IMG/VR virus record: IMGVR_UViG_3300010885_020079 | Span: 1-24,503 of that record | Length of the DNA stretch: 24,503 nt | From: a virus | Direction: 5' to 3' (one strand) | The notes under the pieces: generated by a model | The model's input: the letters and a program-made list of their open reading frames with translations, nothing else | The model's database searches: none | Told to the model about the DNA's origin: nothing | Position numbers and translations under genes: made by a program | In this document: piece by piece, positions 6,165-14,758 of the stretch | Layout of the letters: every line of letters starts with the position of its first letter | Position numbering within the stretch: position 1 is the first letter of the stretch

Positions 6165-8219
6165 TTAAAAAGATGACAATGCAGCTCTAACCCAAACATT
6201 CGTAGCCGTACAGATGTAGATATAGTTTGCAGTAATACGAATCTCTCCTGCTATTCCTGTATCCGTTGATGAGGCTGGTGCGGTATTTAAAGCATTAAGT
6301 TGAAATTTGCCAGCATGAGTAGTACCGCCCAGGTAAGTATCAGTTACACTGCTATTACCTAGCGTAGCGGTATTGCTGCCATTACCAGTTGCAGAGTCAC
6401 CTATAACAATTTCATTAGTACCACTACCAGCCTTGGCTTTTGTGGAGTCGCCAATAAATATTGAGGTTGTACTGCCCGTGTTAGCTGTTGATCCGTCCGT
6501 TAGATAGCGTCCAGCATTATAGCCAAAGCCAACACAATGATTACCTGTCGTCAGTCCAGCCAGCGCGTAAGCGCCAAATCCGTTATTAAGGCTAGATGAG
6601 GTAGAAGATCCCAAACAGCCGCTACCAAAAGCACAACCAGAACTTGTCGTTGTTATGTTTTGATAGGCTCCTGCGCCAAATGCTGTTGTATTACTGCCTG
6701 TTGTTAAGTTTCTCAGTGCTGATGCGCCGACCGCCGTTACGTTAGCCGATGTTGTTATATGCTGCGCTGCATATTGACCGATACCGCAAGAACTTGATGC
6801 TGTTGTTGCATCTTGTAACGATGCATAGCCGAACCCGGTAAGACCGCTGCCTGTTGTAGCATAACCACCGGACAATGTACCGGCAAATAGGTTGCAGCTT
6901 GAAATGTTTGCCCGTAAAGAAAATACATTATTTCCTGATGAATCAACAAGTTTCATAACTCCTTGAGACGAGTCATACAATCGTCTCAACGAAACAACAA
7001 TAGTGCCGTTAAAATCAGTTGTTGGGGTTATAGATAAAGTGCCAGTTGCTGCTGTTCCTGTATTAAACTCGCCTGTTGCTGTATAAGCTGCGCTTGTTAC
7101 GCTGCCGAAAGTTATAGTAAAACTACCGGCCGTCCTGCCAGTAACCGTAAATGTCGCCCTATATCTAATGCTTGCTGTAGCAGACAGGGTATTTGTAAGT
7201 GCTGTAGTATTGCCTGCCGTGTGCGTAAATCCAGCAGTAAAACCACCCGTCCAGCCCGTACTTGTCCAGTTGGTTGTATCAAGCAATTCGTTGGATAATG
7301 GCGGAAGTCCTGTTTGAACAATATTAGGATAGTTAATATAACTACCAGAGTATTTATAACCATTACCGACAGTGCTAAACAATTCAGTAAAGTTCTGCAA
7401 TATTTTATTGACTACCAGCGCCCGACCTGCCGGGTTAAAGTGCAGCGAATCACTGCGCAAAGAGGTTGGCGTAATGTCGTTGCCAAAATCTATAACGTCC
7501 TGTGCCTGGTTAGGATCGTATTGATTAACCATGTATGTGCGGATATCAATATAATGATTTCCGTAAGTCGCAGCGAGGTAATTATTAAGCTGTATTAAAG
7601 TAACATAATCGGCCTGTCCTTTATATTCGATTGCGTAGTTTCCGTTTGGTATTGATAAGATAAGATACTTGTCAGTAGTCAATGCCGCAACCATTTCGGC
7701 TATGTCTGCTTTTACTGTTGCTGGTGATTCGAGGTTGTTACGGCCTGCCCAAATTATTGTAGGTAATCCCCATTTTTCTGGATCTGCTAAGAAGCGTGCC
7801 TTAATCTGTGTTGATGTTTCACCACCCACGCCGCCGTTATAGACAATCTGATTAATCTGATTAGCTAAGATGTCAGGATATTTACTGCCTGGATCGCCTG
7901 ATGTTAGACTATCTCCCCAAGCCGCAATGGCAGAATCAATTACTAATGATCCTGATAGTGGAATCCAATTATTGCCATCACAAAGATATTTATCTATACC
8001 ACCAACTGTCCACTCGCCTTTTCCAAATAATGTAGCGCTTGGTCTGTCAGCTAATAAAGAGCTTGATCCACGATTGTACCATTCGACACCGTTAGATGAT
8101 AGATCAATATGATAAGCTGATGTTGAAATTTGCGCTGTACCAGCACCAAAAGCCGATGCTATTGGTAATACCGATAGTGATGAAATTGTTACGGGATTTT
8201 CTCTATTAAATAATGGCAT
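6165..8219 (-). CDS. Tail protein with SGNH/GDSL hydrolase domain and YadA-like repeats
   Basis: I start this at ATG 8219, preceded by AGAGGA at 7 bases; a longer frame to 8306 would run through the end of the neighbouring gene. The 684-aa product has four parts. Residues 1-90 look like a virion attachment region. Residues 94-282 are an SGNH hydrolase: block I WGDSLTSG with Ser104, block II GVGGE, block III GRNN and block V DSLHFNPAG with Asp257 and His260. About 305-412 is a beta-sandwich, carbohydrate-binding-like module. About 440-615 holds some five repeats of the type N-x-T-A-FG-x-x-A-x-x-x-LTTG, as in YadA-like adhesin heads, followed by a stem ending in GNSSVTDTYLGG. It probably deacylates a surface polysaccharide while the repeats form a trimeric beta roll. 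Confidence 0.87.
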   Translation of the reverse strand: MPLFNRENPVTISSLSVLPIASAFGAGTAQISTSAYHIDLSSNGVEWYNRGSSSLLADRPSATLFGKGEWTVGGIDKYLCDGNNWIPLSGSLVIDSAIAAWGDSLTSGDPGSKYPDILANQINQIVYNGGVGGETSTQIKARFLADPEKWGLPTIIWAGRNNLESPATVKADIAEMVAALTTDKYLILSIPNGNYAIEYKGQADYVTLIQLNNYLAATYGNHYIDIRTYMVNQYDPNQAQDVIDFGNDITPTSLRSDSLHFNPAGRALVVNKILQNFTELFSTVGNGYKYSGSYINYPNIVQTGLPPLSNELLDTTNWTSTGWTGGFTAGFTHTAGNTTALTNTLSATASIRYRATFTVTGRTAGSFTITFGSVTSAAYTATGEFNTGTAATGTLSITPTTDFNGTIVVSLRRLYDSSQGVMKLVDSSGNNVFSLRANISSCNLFAGTLSGGYATTGSGLTGFGYASLQDATTASSSCGIGQYAAQHITTSANVTAVGASALRNLTTGSNTTAFGAGAYQNITTTSSGCAFGSGCLGSSTSSSLNNGFGAYALAGLTTGNHCVGFGYNAGRYLTDGSTANTGSTTSIFIGDSTKAKAGSGTNEIVIGDSATGNGSNTATLGNSSVTDTYLGGTTHAGKFQLNALNTAPASSTDTGIAGEIRITANYIYICTATNVWVRAALSSF

Positions 8220-8221
8220 AT

Positions 8222-8656
8222 TTAAAATTCCTCTGCTATAAAAGTTTGTCCGGTTGTTGCACCATAAATTGAAATGGCATAACTTGTACATCCAGCAATA
8301 GGACATTCATATAATGCGCCTGGTTGTAATTGTTTTGATGATAAGCTCGCGATTCCATTTGTTATATTAAAATAAAGCGTTCCTGCACTTGTATTTTGCA
8401 AAGAAAATCCACGTCGAACAGGATTGGCAGCCATTAATTGCTGCGCTGTACCTCCAATCGTTATTGTCCCAGACCTATCAATAGGTGTTACGGGTGGAAA
8501 ATAGATAGGGATTGGATTTGTTTTGGAAACATCGCCATCATTAATACCATCAGATCCCAAAACGATTTTATTACGCTGATACTGAACACCTAAAATCTCA
8601 TCGCTTGCGACGATTGACCCATTTAGACCTGGATTTAAAACTACATTATCAGCCAT
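8222..8656 (-). CDS. Small virion structural protein, fibre-associated
   Basis: The 144-aa product starts with NPGLNGSIVASDEILGVQYQ and a KIVLGSDGINDGDVS-x-x-NPIPI block, a conserved module seen in small structural proteins of many tailed phages. A second beta-rich module follows (IDRSGTITIGGTAQQLMAAN, RRGFSLQNTSAGTLYFNI, and SIYGATTGQTFIAEEF). The exact place in the virion is not known to me; it is probably a tail decoration or fibre adaptor, given its position between baseplate J and the SGNH tail protein. AGGG lies about 10 bases before the ATG. Confidence 0.75.
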   Translation of the reverse strand: MADNVVLNPGLNGSIVASDEILGVQYQRNKIVLGSDGINDGDVSKTNPIPIYFPPVTPIDRSGTITIGGTAQQLMAANPVRRGFSLQNTSAGTLYFNITNGIASLSSKQLQPGALYECPIAGCTSYAISIYGATTGQTFIAEEF

Positions 8657-8666
8657 GTGCTGCGCC

Positions 8667-10088
8667 CTATGTAAAAGTTACTGTTATATTTGTGTCCGAA
8701 AGCGTAGGAATTTGATCCATTTGCATCGCCACGAATGTTTTATTCGCTGTGCCAACTCCGAGTTGAACGCTATATATATGCGCCCATGCACCAAGATTTA
8801 TGATTGCAGAATAATAACGACTCGCAAATATTGTCGATGCAATACGCGCTTTCCCTTGTTCATCCAGGCCGTTAAATGCGTCAATTATTGCTTGTTTGAC
8901 AAGCGATATAGCATTAGCCGGAACGCCGCTATTTTGTTGCATTGAAACATTAAATAAAATCGGTGTAACTATTGGAATTTGATAAGTAATTAAATAGGAT
9001 GGATATGGAACAGTATATAGACCATTTCCATTGTCATAAATTGTTACATTAGTATTACCATTAAAATCACAACCAGGAGACATTTTATTAAAAATTGCTT
9101 GTGCAATATTGTTTTGATTGCCACCATAAGCGGCGACATAGATCGAATGAGGCAATAAATAAACTCCATAAAAGCCACAATGTAATGAAGTTGAGCCTAA
9201 TGATTGACTAATACTCAAATTATAGGTTCCTATCCCACCTACGCCTGTTCCTGCGCTTATAATGGTTTGCCCTTGTTCGACAAGAACACCTGTTACCATC
9301 ATACCAATCTCAATAATACCTGACGATATTGCAGTAACCGTTAAAGTGGTTCCTGAGATTGAACCTGTAAAAGACGCGCCACGAGGCAACATGCTAGTAT
9401 TTTGATATGTAAAAGCATCGGTTACACCTGAAACATTTAAAACATTAGCTAAAATAGCGGATAATGATCCCTGTGCATTTAATGCGACAGATTGTTGTCT
9501 ACGATATTCAAATGCTTGTGGTGTTTCTACATTTGTTCCTGGTGTTCCTTCGGCTAAATTGGTTATTGAGTCCCAACCAGAAATGCCTTTATAAATTCGA
9601 TTCAAATAACCAATAGGGCAGGAAATTGGGCCAGTTGTAGAGCAAGAAAAAGTTAAATCAACGTAACCAGTTCCAGAAATAATGCCATCATTAAGACAAA
9701 CATAAACATTGCCCGCTTGATCTTGCGCGGTTAAATCTGCATTGATTAATGTATTTTGTAAACCATAACAACGTGCTGTAACAATTGTTGGAGATGCCGC
9801 TATACGTGTTAAATAATAAAGTTGTCCAATTCCATCCTGCATACGCCCGGTTGATGTGCGCGGGTCTATACCTGCAATGAAATTAAGCCATTCATTATTC
9901 TTATTGCCAATAATCGCCGCTTCGGATTGAGTTAATTGTCCAACAGGGTTGCTCAGATCATTGCGTAAATTACCGCCAAAAGCATTATTAAAATCATTGA
10001 ATCTACCTGTTAATATGTCCGCCTCTTGTGGTACAACAAGACCGTTTTCAGTCCATTGAATTTGTGGGACATTACTAGAAGCTGACAT
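8667..10088 (-). CDS. Baseplate J-like wedge protein
   Basis: A 473-aa protein of the baseplate J family (Mu gp47, P2 gpJ, T4 gp6), which forms the wedge ring that opens when the tail contracts. Landmarks: N-terminal helix region with NAFGGNLRNDLSNPVGQLTQ, the IDPRTSTGRMQDGIGQLYYL segment, the central EGTPGTNVETPQAFEYRRQQ and the C-terminal LPHSIYVAAYGG-x-x-x-x-IAQAI. Residues about 238-307 are an inserted beta domain (SFTGSISGTTLTVTAISSG, GTGVGGIGTYNLSISQS) that splits the family domain between FTYQN and GVYLLPHS. It overlaps the gp25-like gene by 14 bases. Confidence 0.92.
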   Translation of the reverse strand: MSASSNVPQIQWTENGLVVPQEADILTGRFNDFNNAFGGNLRNDLSNPVGQLTQSEAAIIGNKNNEWLNFIAGIDPRTSTGRMQDGIGQLYYLTRIAASPTIVTARCYGLQNTLINADLTAQDQAGNVYVCLNDGIISGTGYVDLTFSCSTTGPISCPIGYLNRIYKGISGWDSITNLAEGTPGTNVETPQAFEYRRQQSVALNAQGSLSAILANVLNVSGVTDAFTYQNTSMLPRGASFTGSISGTTLTVTAISSGIIEIGMMVTGVLVEQGQTIISAGTGVGGIGTYNLSISQSLGSTSLHCGFYGVYLLPHSIYVAAYGGNQNNIAQAIFNKMSPGCDFNGNTNVTIYDNGNGLYTVPYPSYLITYQIPIVTPILFNVSMQQNSGVPANAISLVKQAIIDAFNGLDEQGKARIASTIFASRYYSAIINLGAWAHIYSVQLGVGTANKTFVAMQMDQIPTLSDTNITVTFT

Positions 10089-10428
10089 TATTTAATTGTC
10101 CTGTCGTATCAATAAATTCAACTGCGCCTGTTAATTCACGATTGGTTAATCCTGTGATTATTGCTCGTGCTGAAACTACGCCATTAACTTTTAAGGCTTC
10201 ATCTTCAATCAATTTTTTAATTAGAGACATAGGCGGAAAATGGCCGAGTAATTGTTCAAAATACGGGATGCCTTTATCAGTATTATACCAGCATTCACCT
10301 TTAAATGTTCGTATTGCACTTGCCACATCCTGAGTGATAGAGTAGGGATCGCTAGCCACGGCAATACTGCCATTTGCATCAATTAATAAATCCCAGGTAG
10401 AGGGATTAAGTAAAAATGTATCTGACAT
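10075..10428 (-). CDS. gp25/W-like baseplate protein (sheath initiator)
   Basis: A 117-aa protein of the T4 gp25-like fold that seeds sheath assembly on the baseplate. Diagnostic parts are the N-terminal NPSTWDLLIDANGSIAV, the middle QDVASAIRTFKGECWYNTDK with GIPYFEQLLG, and IEDEALKVNGVVSARAI. Length agrees with the family. Its ATG overlaps the spike gene stop (TAATG), and it overlaps baseplate J by 14 bases, the usual order of these two genes. Confidence 0.88.
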   Translation of the reverse strand: MSDTFLLNPSTWDLLIDANGSIAVASDPYSITQDVASAIRTFKGECWYNTDKGIPYFEQLLGHFPPMSLIKKLIEDEALKVNGVVSARAIITGLTNRELTGAVEFIDTTGQLNNVSF

Positions 10429-11075
10429 TAATTAGGTGCTCCAGTATTACCACTGCCAGTTTGCACTCCACCATGAGTATGAGTATGTAAATGCGTACCA
10501 TTTGCCACTACATCAACGCTAGCTGTCAATGTTCCATTCACCTGCACAGCTCCATTAATTGTTGTTTGTGGGGCAGTTATAGTCACATTATTGGTTGATA
10601 TAATCTCTATCCCATTTATATCACTAATTCGTATAAAACGCAAGGGAATAGCATTTAAAAGACCACCAATATAAATCCCATCAGCCCAATCGTTACGCCT
10701 AGCACTACCTGGGGTAGAGGGAGCTTTTGATGCTTTTACTCCTGATATATCATTATTTGCAAATACCGCTAAACCAATATCGCCTATTTGTGGATCAATG
10801 ATAATTGCATTTAAACCTCCCTGTATGCGAATATAGCCCATTCCATAAATAACACCGTGAACAATAGGATTTTGCTTTCCGTCAACTTGGTGTACTAAAG
10901 GCTTAACGTCAACTGTACCCGTATAATTATTTGTCCCTGCATCCGGTAAATCAACTCCGACCACTTGCACAAGTGTCATAAATGTGGCCTTATTCAAGAT
11001 TGATGTAATAAGAGCAAGCTGTTCATTATAACCTTCTATTCCATCATTGGGTGTAAATACGGAAGTGGCTGTCAT
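10428..11075 (-). CDS. Gp138-type membrane-piercing spike
   Basis: A 215-aa central spike of the phi92 Gp138 kind. Residues about 15-110 fit the N-terminal OB fold (ALITSILNKATFMTLVQVVG, HGVIYGMGYIRIQGG, DPQIGDIGLAVFAN). About 145-190 is a short triple-beta-helix stretch (ISDINGIEIISTNNVTITA). The end THLHTHTHGGVQTGSGNTG places four alternating histidines at 195, 197, 199 and 201; in related spikes such HxH residues of three chains hold an iron ion at the needle tip. It starts at an ATGA overlap with the hub gene, so hub and spike are made together. Confidence 0.92.
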   Translation of the reverse strand: MTATSVFTPNDGIEGYNEQLALITSILNKATFMTLVQVVGVDLPDAGTNNYTGTVDVKPLVHQVDGKQNPIVHGVIYGMGYIRIQGGLNAIIIDPQIGDIGLAVFANNDISGVKASKAPSTPGSARRNDWADGIYIGGLLNAIPLRFIRISDINGIEIISTNNVTITAPQTTINGAVQVNGTLTASVDVVANGTHLHTHTHGGVQTGSGNTGAPN

Positions 11076-11947
11076 TGTCCTACCCTATTGCAATATAATG
11101 TTGTAAACCATGCGCCGCTACCGTTAGGCTGTTCGCTTTCAAGGGAGTGAATGATTTGATTAACTCCCCATATTCCACTTGCTGGTGTTATCTCCGATTC
11201 TACTTGAATATGATCGCCAAGCCTGAGAACAGAATTATAAATACAAGTGACCAAAATTCCTGCACCCGAATAAGTTGGATAGCCGACCATACCAGTATTA
11301 GGCGATAATAAAAACATTTCTCCATCTTCATTTCTTGCGCCGCCACGATTCCATATCGCAAGTGTGCCTTTTTCAATCGTAAAATTTATGCGAGCCGCAC
11401 GGCAAATAGCACGTATTTTATCAAGCGTTGATCCTGGGAAATAAGCATTGATTAACGTCACACTAATATTTTGTGTATTTTCAAAAGCAAGACCAGAATC
11501 TTTTGCAATACTGGCAAGCATATCTTTTACATCAGCCGCGCCTTTATAGCTTGTCGCTCCAGCTGGATTGATAGCCAAATCACCAGGCGTTGTTGATATG
11601 ATATTCAATACAACATCAGGCTGATTCGTTAAATCCGCCCAAGCTTGATTAATCGTACCTTCAAATGCCAGATGCATATCTCCATCAGTGCCTGCTGCTA
11701 TCAATATTTTATTATTTAAATATTCCTGTGGCGATATGTTGTTGACTGCGGTTAATCTATTTAGCATTTCAAGAGGCAAGCCAAAAATCTGGCATTGCAA
11801 TGTTCCTTGTGATTCTCCGCCTGCCTGTGCGATATATGCTCCGACGCGATGTCCTGTCAAAGTCATCGTATCGCCTTTACCATCGCCAAAAGTTGCAGGT
11901 TCTTTAAGCTGTATGGTTACATCGATTAATCTCTTTAAGAAAGCCAT
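11072..11947 (-). CDS. Baseplate hub protein
   Basis: A 291-aa protein between plug and spike genes. It has the layout of gp27-like hubs in simple contractile tails: N-terminal RLIDVTIQLK and GHRVGAYIAQAG, then LQCQIFGLPLEMLNRLTAVN, the DADA-like VKDMLASIAKDSGLAFENT, and TLDKIRAICRAARINFTIEK. The ending GDHIQVESEITPASGIWGVN with a HSLESEQPNG-x-x-x-T block is typical of hub C-terminal domains. It would form the trimer that caps the tube and holds the spike. It overlaps the plug gene by 13 bases. Confidence 0.85.
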   Translation of the reverse strand: MAFLKRLIDVTIQLKEPATFGDGKGDTMTLTGHRVGAYIAQAGGESQGTLQCQIFGLPLEMLNRLTAVNNISPQEYLNNKILIAAGTDGDMHLAFEGTINQAWADLTNQPDVVLNIISTTPGDLAINPAGATSYKGAADVKDMLASIAKDSGLAFENTQNISVTLINAYFPGSTLDKIRAICRAARINFTIEKGTLAIWNRGGARNEDGEMFLLSPNTGMVGYPTYSGAGILVTCIYNSVLRLGDHIQVESEITPASGIWGVNQIIHSLESEQPNGSGAWFTTLYCNRVGQ

Positions 11948-12228
11948 CTTAATTGAAACCTTGTACCGAAACCGCTGGAAACTGGATCATCAAATCCTTG
12001 CGTATCGACAAACATAAGCTGTCCTATAAACCCCGTGTAGCTATCAAAAGGCATTGCAGTCCTATCCAAACATTTTATACCTGTGCCTATTGCAATATTA
12101 CCCTGATATAAATCCAGATATATACCTGTTGATTTCTCATAAACAGTTATTTTATAGTTTTGTGATCCCAACAAAACGCCTACGCTTTGTGGCGTGTTTG
12201 GCTGTAATGGGATTATATATGCAGTCAT
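11935..12228 (-). CDS. Pam3 gp18-like baseplate plug
   Basis: The 97-aa protein fits the small plug domain first seen in the cyanophage Pam3 baseplate: N-terminal IIPLQPNTPQSVGVLLGSQN with YKITVYEK, then GIYLDLYQGNIAIGTGIKC and the end SSGFGTRFQLRWLS. It is all-beta and compact and occurs between the Dit-like and hub genes in related phages, exactly as here. It begins at an ATGA overlap with the Dit-like gene (12225-12228). Identification rests on length, pattern and order. Confidence 0.8.
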   Translation of the reverse strand: MTAYIIPLQPNTPQSVGVLLGSQNYKITVYEKSTGIYLDLYQGNIAIGTGIKCLDRTAMPFDSYTGFIGQLMFVDTQGFDDPVSSGFGTRFQLRWLS

Positions 12229-12800
12229 GTTGTTGTTGTCCTTATTTTTTGTACTTGACCGCCATTATTAACATTTTCTGCTGATTTTGATTTTACAGGA
12301 GCGGAATAACCAACATCATTTGTTAATAAAATCTCCTTAAAAAATAACTCTGCAAATAGAATGTTCGTTCCTTCATCAGAACGCTGTTTGTAATTATATC
12401 TCTCAAGATTGCAATTAGAATAAGTTATGTATTTTGTTACTACATCATATAAATTTAAATCATTATTGATTTTATCAATTTCTTGTAAACATCTATTTAT
12501 TTCATCAATCGTCCCTTCCTTGATGATTAATACAGGTATTTCAAAAGGCGTTATTACTTTGTTATATGAAGAAAATGCGCCTTTTTCTTGTCGATAATTA
12601 GCTATTATCGAGCCATTTGTAATATTAAAATCTAAAATACCATCAATAGTTAGAGCAGGTTTATTATTAAGATAAATGCCATATTGCGGCTGCAATAATC
12701 CTAAATAATCAAGCGCAAGATTTTCTATGGCTCTAATTTGCGTATAAATTTGAAAAGGTATTTGTAAATCATTTAATAGTGCAGGAATACCGTTAGCCAT
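12225..12800 (-). CDS. Dit-like tail/baseplate protein
   Basis: A 191-aa protein right after the tape measure. The segment about 58-155 has the Dit-like pattern: RQEKGAFSSYNKVITPFEIP, an acidic CLQEIDKINNDLNLYDVVT and the NCNLERYNYKQRSDEGTN stretch before LFAELFFKEI. Such proteins form the ring joining tube end and baseplate hub. The C-terminal 30 residues are polar and probably flexible. It begins at TAATG over the tape-measure stop and ends at ATGA over the plug gene. Confidence 0.82.
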   Translation of the reverse strand: MANGIPALLNDLQIPFQIYTQIRAIENLALDYLGLLQPQYGIYLNNKPALTIDGILDFNITNGSIIANYRQEKGAFSSYNKVITPFEIPVLIIKEGTIDEINRCLQEIDKINNDLNLYDVVTKYITYSNCNLERYNYKQRSDEGTNILFAELFFKEILLTNDVGYSAPVKSKSAENVNNGGQVQKIRTTTT

Positions 12801-14758
12801 TATGCTGTTTGTCCTGTATTAAAATTATTAAATAGTGTGCTCATCATTGCAGGCCGTATTGATTGCGCTATGCCTTTTGCGTCAGTAGCTTGGGTCGTTA
12901 TGTTAATTGCATTTATTTTAACGTCTGTTTGTGCATTATTTGTCGTTGTATTTGCCATTGGCTTGGCTGTTGCGCCATTTGCTATAGCAATAGGTTTGTG
13001 CATACGTGTTGCCCAATCTTGATAAGATTCAGGCTTATGCCCTAACAGATTATTTAAACTATCAATTATTGTTGATGGTGGTGGTTCTTTTTTAACTATG
13101 GGTTCTATGGGATGAGTTTCTTTTTTGACAATATTTATTGGTTCATAATTGCCTAAAATTTTCTTAACATAATTTTGTGTTTCAGGGAAATTAGGTAATT
13201 GATTATTTTTTATATTACCAGCCCCTGCATTATAAGCACCTAAAGCTAAATCAGTTCGACCAAATTTATCAAGGTTGATACGCATTAATTTAGCTTGTGC
13301 TTCAATGCTGGCTAATGGATCAAATGGATTAGCAAGTCCTATATCTTTCGCAGTATCGGGCATGAATTGTGAAAACCCCTTTGCACCCGCTGGACTCACA
13401 GCTTTAGGATTAAATCCACTTTCTTGTTTTGTTTGTGCTATCAATAAATTCGGATCAATGCCGTATTTCTTTCCAACTTCTGCATATTTATCTAGTACAA
13501 CATCATAATCAAAACCATATTGCTTAGAGGCTTTGCGCATAGCTTTTAAATTTTCTTGCGCAGCTCCTTCCTTACCTTCGCCAGTTACATACTCAATAAT
13601 TTTTTCACCAGCATTCAAACCTTTTTCTATTAATGGGTCTAATATTTCACCAAATTTTTTGTGAATTGCTTCCCCCTCAGCCATTCCTGCCCACATCACA
13701 CCCAAAGCCATTGAAACTTTGCCTAAGCTAAGAGCCAATAGACCAAGAGAATTAATTAAGGGCAATAATCGAATAGCTGCCAATCCGATTAAAATATTTT
13801 CCCATCCGCCCATTTTTTGCACTAATTCATCAATTTGATTTAAAAATGGCTGTGCAGATTTGTACCAGTCCTTGACCATTACAACAAATTCATCTTTGTG
13901 CGCTAAAATCCATTCTCCAAATCGCTCAAATTGAAAAATTGCCCATTTAATTGCAGGCAATAAAGCAAGAGTAATATCAACAGCAACGGCATTAAAACGA
14001 TCCTGTAATCCAGATAAAACTACACGCAATCCTTGTGCTTTCTCTGTTGCATCTTTGTTTTTGTTGGCTAATTCCTTTTGTGCGTCAACCAACTTTTTTA
14101 CAACATCTGGACCTTGTACTAATAAATTAAAAGCCCCTTCATCCAATCCCCACATTTGTGCCAATGCTAAAGCATCAGCTTTGCCATACTTATTTACTGC
14201 TTCTTTTAATACTCTAGATTGCTCTTTTAACCATTCCTCTGGATTATTGGCATATTTTTTTGGATCAAATTTTCCACCTAAGCTAAAAAAGCTTAAATCG
14301 CCAATATGAGCACTTGCAAGTCTTTCGCTAACAGCCCTTCCACCTTCATGAGCAAAAGATACGGCATCTTTATTCGCTTGCGCTAAGGCTCGCGTCATAC
14401 TTTCCGCCGATCCGCCTGCCTTTTCCGCTGCCATGCCCCAGGCTTGTAATCTTTCCGGTGCCATTTCCATATTAGCCGCGGTAAAGCCAAGATTAGCCAT
14501 ACTATTAACGGTATTTTTTACAATACGTTCTATGCCAGCACTTCCGGCAAATAATGATAGTAACAACAAAGCTTCATTACGAATCTGCTTAAAAAAAAGC
14601 GCTCCTTGTGCGCCGTTCTTTTCAAGGTCATCGGCAGTTCTTTTTGATGATTTGCGAGTTTTTTCTAAACCTTCCTCAGTTTCAACAATGCCTTTTGATA
14701 CGCCTTTATCGACGAAACCAAGTTCTATTAAAAATTCCTCAATTACATTGCCGGCCAT
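12800..14758 (-). CDS. Tail tape measure protein with SLT lytic transglycosylase domain
   Basis: The 652-aa protein sets tail length and enters the cell envelope during infection. The first 60 residues are charged and helical; about 60-90 and 320-360 are hydrophobic (NILIGLAAIRLLPLINSLG, LLALSLGKVSMALGVM) and could insert in the membrane. Residues about 423-537 form an SLT transglycosylase domain: KYGIDPNLLIAQTKQESGFN with catalytic Glu446, AVSPAGAKGFSQFMPDTAKD, and LALGAYNAGAGNI, which cuts peptidoglycan. The tail is Lys/Pro/Asn-rich. At roughly 1.5 angstrom per residue the full protein would span at most about 98 nm, a short tail. Its ATG overlaps the stop of the frameshifted chaperone (TAATG). 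Confidence 0.93.
   Translation of the reverse strand: MAGNVIEEFLIELGFVDKGVSKGIVETEEGLEKTRKSSKRTADDLEKNGAQGALFFKQIRNEALLLLSLFAGSAGIERIVKNTVNSMANLGFTAANMEMAPERLQAWGMAAEKAGGSAESMTRALAQANKDAVSFAHEGGRAVSERLASAHIGDLSFFSLGGKFDPKKYANNPEEWLKEQSRVLKEAVNKYGKADALALAQMWGLDEGAFNLLVQGPDVVKKLVDAQKELANKNKDATEKAQGLRVVLSGLQDRFNAVAVDITLALLPAIKWAIFQFERFGEWILAHKDEFVVMVKDWYKSAQPFLNQIDELVQKMGGWENILIGLAAIRLLPLINSLGLLALSLGKVSMALGVMWAGMAEGEAIHKKFGEILDPLIEKGLNAGEKIIEYVTGEGKEGAAQENLKAMRKASKQYGFDYDVVLDKYAEVGKKYGIDPNLLIAQTKQESGFNPKAVSPAGAKGFSQFMPDTAKDIGLANPFDPLASIEAQAKLMRINLDKFGRTDLALGAYNAGAGNIKNNQLPNFPETQNYVKKILGNYEPINIVKKETHPIEPIVKKEPPPSTIIDSLNNLLGHKPESYQDWATRMHKPIAIANGATAKPMANTTTNNAQTDVKINAINITTQATDAKGIAQSIRPAMMSTLFNNFNTGQTA

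Noticed and set aside
8217-8306. Longer N-terminus for the SGNH tail protein
   Set aside because: The extra 29 residues lie inside the 3' end of the preceding gene; ATG 8219 has AGAGGA at good distance and a normal start sequence.
12837-13045. Plus-strand hydrophobic and Cys-rich open frames
   Set aside because: Antisense to the polar C-terminal part of the tape measure gene; they arise from its codon pattern and have no ribosome sites.
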